A DNA stretch of 64,000 nucleotides from JADFJB01 sp964464595. GTDB lineage: Bacteria > Zhuqueibacterota > JdFR-76 > DREG01. The stretch is taken from the NCBI GenBank assembly GCA_964464595.1, contig CAYXGW010000013.1, positions 10,886 to 74,885 of the forward strand. The letters run 5' to 3'. The position numbers and the translations under genes were made by a program. Within the stretch, counting starts at the first letter, position 1; every line of letters starts with the position of its first letter. This document shows, in pieces, positions 61,475-64,000 of the stretch. The notes beneath the pieces were generated by a model. It saw only the letters and a list, made by a program, of their open reading frames with translations, ran no database searches and had not been told where the DNA came from.

Positions 61475-64000
61475 ATGTTTGATAAGCTCATAAAGATTTC
61501 ACTTGAGAACCGGCTCATTGTTTTGGCTGTATCGCTATTGCTGCTAGTTGGCGGTGTATTCATTGCTTTTCTCCTGCCGGTTGACGTCTTCCCTGATTTA
61601 ACCGCACCAACCGTCACTATCCTTACCGAAGCTCATGGCATGGCGCCTGAAGAAGTGGAAACGCTGGTAACATTTCCGATTGAAACGGCGGTAAACGGCG
61701 CCACCGGAGTACGCCGGGTACGTTCATCGAGCGCCGCCGGTATTTCCATCGTATGGGTGGAATTCGATTGGGGTGCTGATATTTTTATTGCCCGGCAGAT
61801 TGTCAACGAAAAATTGCAGATCGCCCAGTCATCGCTTCCGGAGGGTATTGACCGGCCGATTTTGGCGCCCATTTCGTCTATTATGGGTGAAATTATGCTC
61901 ATAAGCGTGAGCGTCGATTCAACGACAGCGGGTAACGATCACTCCATCAGCGAAATGGATCTGCGTTCCATTGCCGATTGGACAATTCGTCGCCGGGTGC
62001 TTTCAATTCCGGGAGTATCTCAGGTTGTGCCAATAGGAGGCGAGGTCAAGCAGTATCAGATTCTGGTTTCGCCGGAAAAACTTTCAGCCTACGATGTCTC
62101 TCTCAACGAAGTGCTGCACGCCGCAGAGGAAAGTAACACCAACTCATCCGGCGGTGTCTATACGGATTCGGGGCAGGAATATCTTATTCGGGGCATCGGT
62201 AGAGTACAGAGTTTGGAAGACATCGCCAACTCGGTCGTGACGATTCGCGGCGAGCTGCCGGTGCTCATTCGCGATGTTGCCGAAGTAAAAATCGGTGCGG
62301 CTACCAAGTTCGGAGACGGATCGACAAATGCCAGACCCGCAGTCATCATTATGGTTCAGAAACAACCGAATGCAAACACACTCGAATTAACTCAGCGTAT
62401 AGAACAGACGATTAACGAGATTCAACAGACACTGTCTGCGGGTATTGTAATAAATACCAATATTTTCCGGCAGGCGGACTTTATCCGTGTTGCGATCGAT
62501 AATGTGATTGAATCTTTACGGGACGGCGCAATTTTGGTTATTCTCGTGCTGTTCGTTTTTCTCGGCAACCTTCGCACAACGTTTATTTCCGCGCTAGCGA
62601 TTCCACTTTCACTCATGGTTACGATTTTCGTGTTCAGATTTTTTGATATAACCATTAACACGATGACCTTGGGCGGAATGGCTATTGCCATCGGTGTGCT
62701 GGTCGATGATGCCATCATTTATGTGGAAAATGTTTTTAGACGGTTAAAGGAAAATAATCTCGTCGAGCAAGCTCAAAAAAGATCGGTGATGGACGTAATT
62801 TTTGACGCCTCAAAAGAAATCCGTTCACCCATGGTGAATGCCACCCTGATTGTGATTATCGTTTTCGTGCCGTTGTTTTTTCTCGGTGGTGTAGAGGGAC
62901 GCTTGCTACGGCCGCTGGGGTATGCATATATCACATCTGTTTTCGCTTCGCTGCTTGTTGCAATTACGGTCACACCGGTTTTGTCCGCTTATCTTCTACC
63001 AAAGGCGAATTTTATGAGCAAGGAAGGAGAAAGTTGGGTGGTCACACGCTTGAAAGCCCTGTTTCAAAAAACACTAAATTGGGTGCTGCGGTTTCCCGGG
63101 CTGGTGCTTGCTGCTTCAGTAGTTATGCTGGTCTTGACATTGGCTGTTTTGCCGTTTCTCGGCCGGGCGTTCCTGCCGGAATTTAACGAAGGTTCGCTAA
63201 CACTGAGCGTGTTAACTGTTCCCGGCACCTCTTTGCAAGAATCCAATAAAATCGGTACGCTTGCTGAACAAATTTTACTTTCTCACCCGGAGGTGAAATC
63301 AACAGCCCGTCGTACCGGCCGCGCTGAGTTAGATGAACATGCACAAGGGGTCAACGCCGCAGAACTTGATGTCCGCTTCGAACTCCAGGATAAGAGTAAA
63401 GAAGAATTCCTGGAAGAATTGAGAGGTGCGCTTTCGATCATTCCCGGTACTAATATCACAATCGGACAGCCTATCGGTCACCGCATCGACCACATGCTTT
63501 CCGGCACGCGAGCCAATATCGCAATCAAAATCTTTGGCCCCGATCTTTACCTGTTGCGTTCCCTCGCCGAAAGTGTGCGCAAGCAAATGGAGGGCATTTC
63601 CGGCGTGGTGGATCTGGCTACCGAACAACAGGTGGACGTACCACAAGTTCGCATCAAAGCTAACCGCCGGACCATGGCAACTTACGGAGTCTCTGTGGAT
63701 AAACTGGCTGAGGCCATCGACGTGGCGTTCAACGGAGAAATCGTTTCACAAGTCCTTGAAGGACAACAGAGTTACAATATGGTCGTACGATTCAACGAAC
63801 AAAACCGGGGCAATATTGAGCGGATAAGAAATGCATTATTTGATACGCCGTCGGGTGCAAAACTTCCTCTCAGCCAACTTGCCGAAGTGGTTTATGAAAA
63901 AGGACCGAACATTATCAGCCGTGAAAATGTGCAGAGAAAAATTGTTGTACAAGCGAATGTGTCCGGCCGCGATCTGCGCAGTGTGATCGACGACATACAA
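61475..64000 (+). CDS. CusA/CzcA-type RND heavy-metal pump (3' end outside window)
   Basis: 842 codons are visible and the frame stays open to the last base. ATG follows AAAGGAGACAAAGC. Helix TM1 is LIVLAVSLLLLVGGVFIAF; the porter part has LPVDVFPDLTAPTVTILTEAHGMAPEEVE; TM4 has GGMAIAIGVLVDDAIIYVENVFRRL, the place of the proton-relay Asp pair of heavy-metal RND pumps. The metal cannot be told from the visible part. It forms a CusCBA-like set with the two genes before. Confidence 0.93.
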   Translation, partial: MFDKLIKISLENRLIVLAVSLLLLVGGVFIAFLLPVDVFPDLTAPTVTILTEAHGMAPEEVETLVTFPIETAVNGATGVRRVRSSSAAGISIVWVEFDWGADIFIARQIVNEKLQIAQSSLPEGIDRPILAPISSIMGEIMLISVSVDSTTAGNDHSISEMDLRSIADWTIRRRVLSIPGVSQVVPIGGEVKQYQILVSPEKLSAYDVSLNEVLHAAEESNTNSSGGVYTDSGQEYLIRGIGRVQSLEDIANSVVTIRGELPVLIRDVAEVKIGAATKFGDGSTNARPAVIIMVQKQPNANTLELTQRIEQTINEIQQTLSAGIVINTNIFRQADFIRVAIDNVIESLRDGAILVILVLFVFLGNLRTTFISALAIPLSLMVTIFVFRFFDITINTMTLGGMAIAIGVLVDDAIIYVENVFRRLKENNLVEQAQKRSVMDVIFDASKEIRSPMVNATLIVIIVFVPLFFLGGVEGRLLRPLGYAYITSVFASLLVAITVTPVLSAYLLPKANFMSKEGESWVVTRLKALFQKTLNWVLRFPGLVLAASVVMLVLTLAVLPFLGRAFLPEFNEGSLTLSVLTVPGTSLQESNKIGTLAEQILLSHPEVKSTARRTGRAELDEHAQGVNAAELDVRFELQDKSKEEFLEELRGALSIIPGTNITIGQPIGHRIDHMLSGTRANIAIKIFGPDLYLLRSLAESVRKQMEGISGVVDLATEQQVDVPQVRIKANRRTMATYGVSVDKLAEAIDVAFNGEIVSQVLEGQQSYNMVVRFNEQNRGNIERIRNALFDTPSGAKLPLSQLAEVVYEKGPNIISRENVQRKIVVQANVSGRDLRSVIDDIQ

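Noticed and set aside
1..64000. CRISPR arrays, rRNA and tRNA genes
   Set aside because: No regular spacer-repeat pattern, no rRNA-like stretch and no cloverleaf with a CCA end was noticed by eye; a tRNAscan run could still find one.

Overview
The window looks like chromosome of a low-GC, Gram-negative bacterium of the FCB/Calditrichota-KSB1 sort. This is inference from gene types: a secreted M6 protease with a C-terminal FlgD/T9SS-like sorting domain, a TonB-dependent receptor with a carboxypeptidase-regulatory N-domain, many lipoproteins, outer-membrane barrels and frequent TTG/GTG starts. No rRNA, tRNA or CRISPR array was seen.

Region 1 (0.3-18.6 kb) is a signalling block: a secreted protease, a receiver protein, an RsbV/RsbW/RsbU-like partner switch, a receiver and HDOD protein that may be one frameshifted gene, three kinase-like proteins (one without its phospho-acceptor His), further receivers, and a compact pseudopilin-PilMN-PilO-PilP cluster. 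A lipoprotein, a diguanylate cyclase and an orphan protein with no clear start codon follow on the minus strand.

Region 2 (18.9-27.4 kb) is rearranged. It has a frameshifted SRPBCC protein, an M20 peptidase lipoprotein, a GC-rich Vgb-like propeller gene, a duplicated tail of the M20 gene, an N-truncated and frameshifted S9 peptidase, a second GC-rich gene (CVNH domain plus CxxCH heme motif), and an internally deleted scrap of the S9 gene. A 200-bp direct repeat precedes both GC-rich genes, and a 28-bp inverted repeat brackets the second.

Region 3 (27.5-36.5 kb) is a two-module mercury/heavy-metal island: ArsR, MerT, MerP-like lipoprotein, thioredoxin-like protein, a MerP-like protein whose two metal-binding Cys codons are both TGA (a probable double selenoprotein), a TRASH/YHS protein and a MerA/GR-like oxidoreductase; then MerR, a second MerT, two outer-membrane proteins, CPFC-type HMA proteins and an NHL-propeller lipoprotein.

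Region 4 (36.8-43.5 kb) holds what I consider the most novel system. A HemX/CcsA-like membrane protein sits next to a sigma-54 activator whose N-terminal half is a degenerate glutamyl-tRNA reductase (HemA). Directly downstream are two identical-arm palindromes spaced 20 bp, a near-perfect -24/-12 promoter, and then a lipoprotein, a TonB-dependent receptor and a multi-pass membrane protein. This reads as a self-contained circuit in which a dead heme-biosynthesis enzyme acts as sensor for expression of an outer-membrane uptake system.

Region 5 (43.5-55.4 kb) is a cassette-like accessory zone: duplicated zinc-ribbon genes, repeated GC-rich hairpins, scattered scraps of the NHL gene, a VapBC45-like toxin-antitoxin pair, two pentapeptide-repeat/TIR proteins, a MITE-like element, a recent tandem duplication of a membrane gene, and a Panacea-type toxin-antitoxin locus. 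Region 6 (55.6-64.0 kb) has a sialidase-like lipoprotein, a spermidine-synthase-like protein and a His-rich/CusCBA-type heavy-metal efflux operon that runs off the end.
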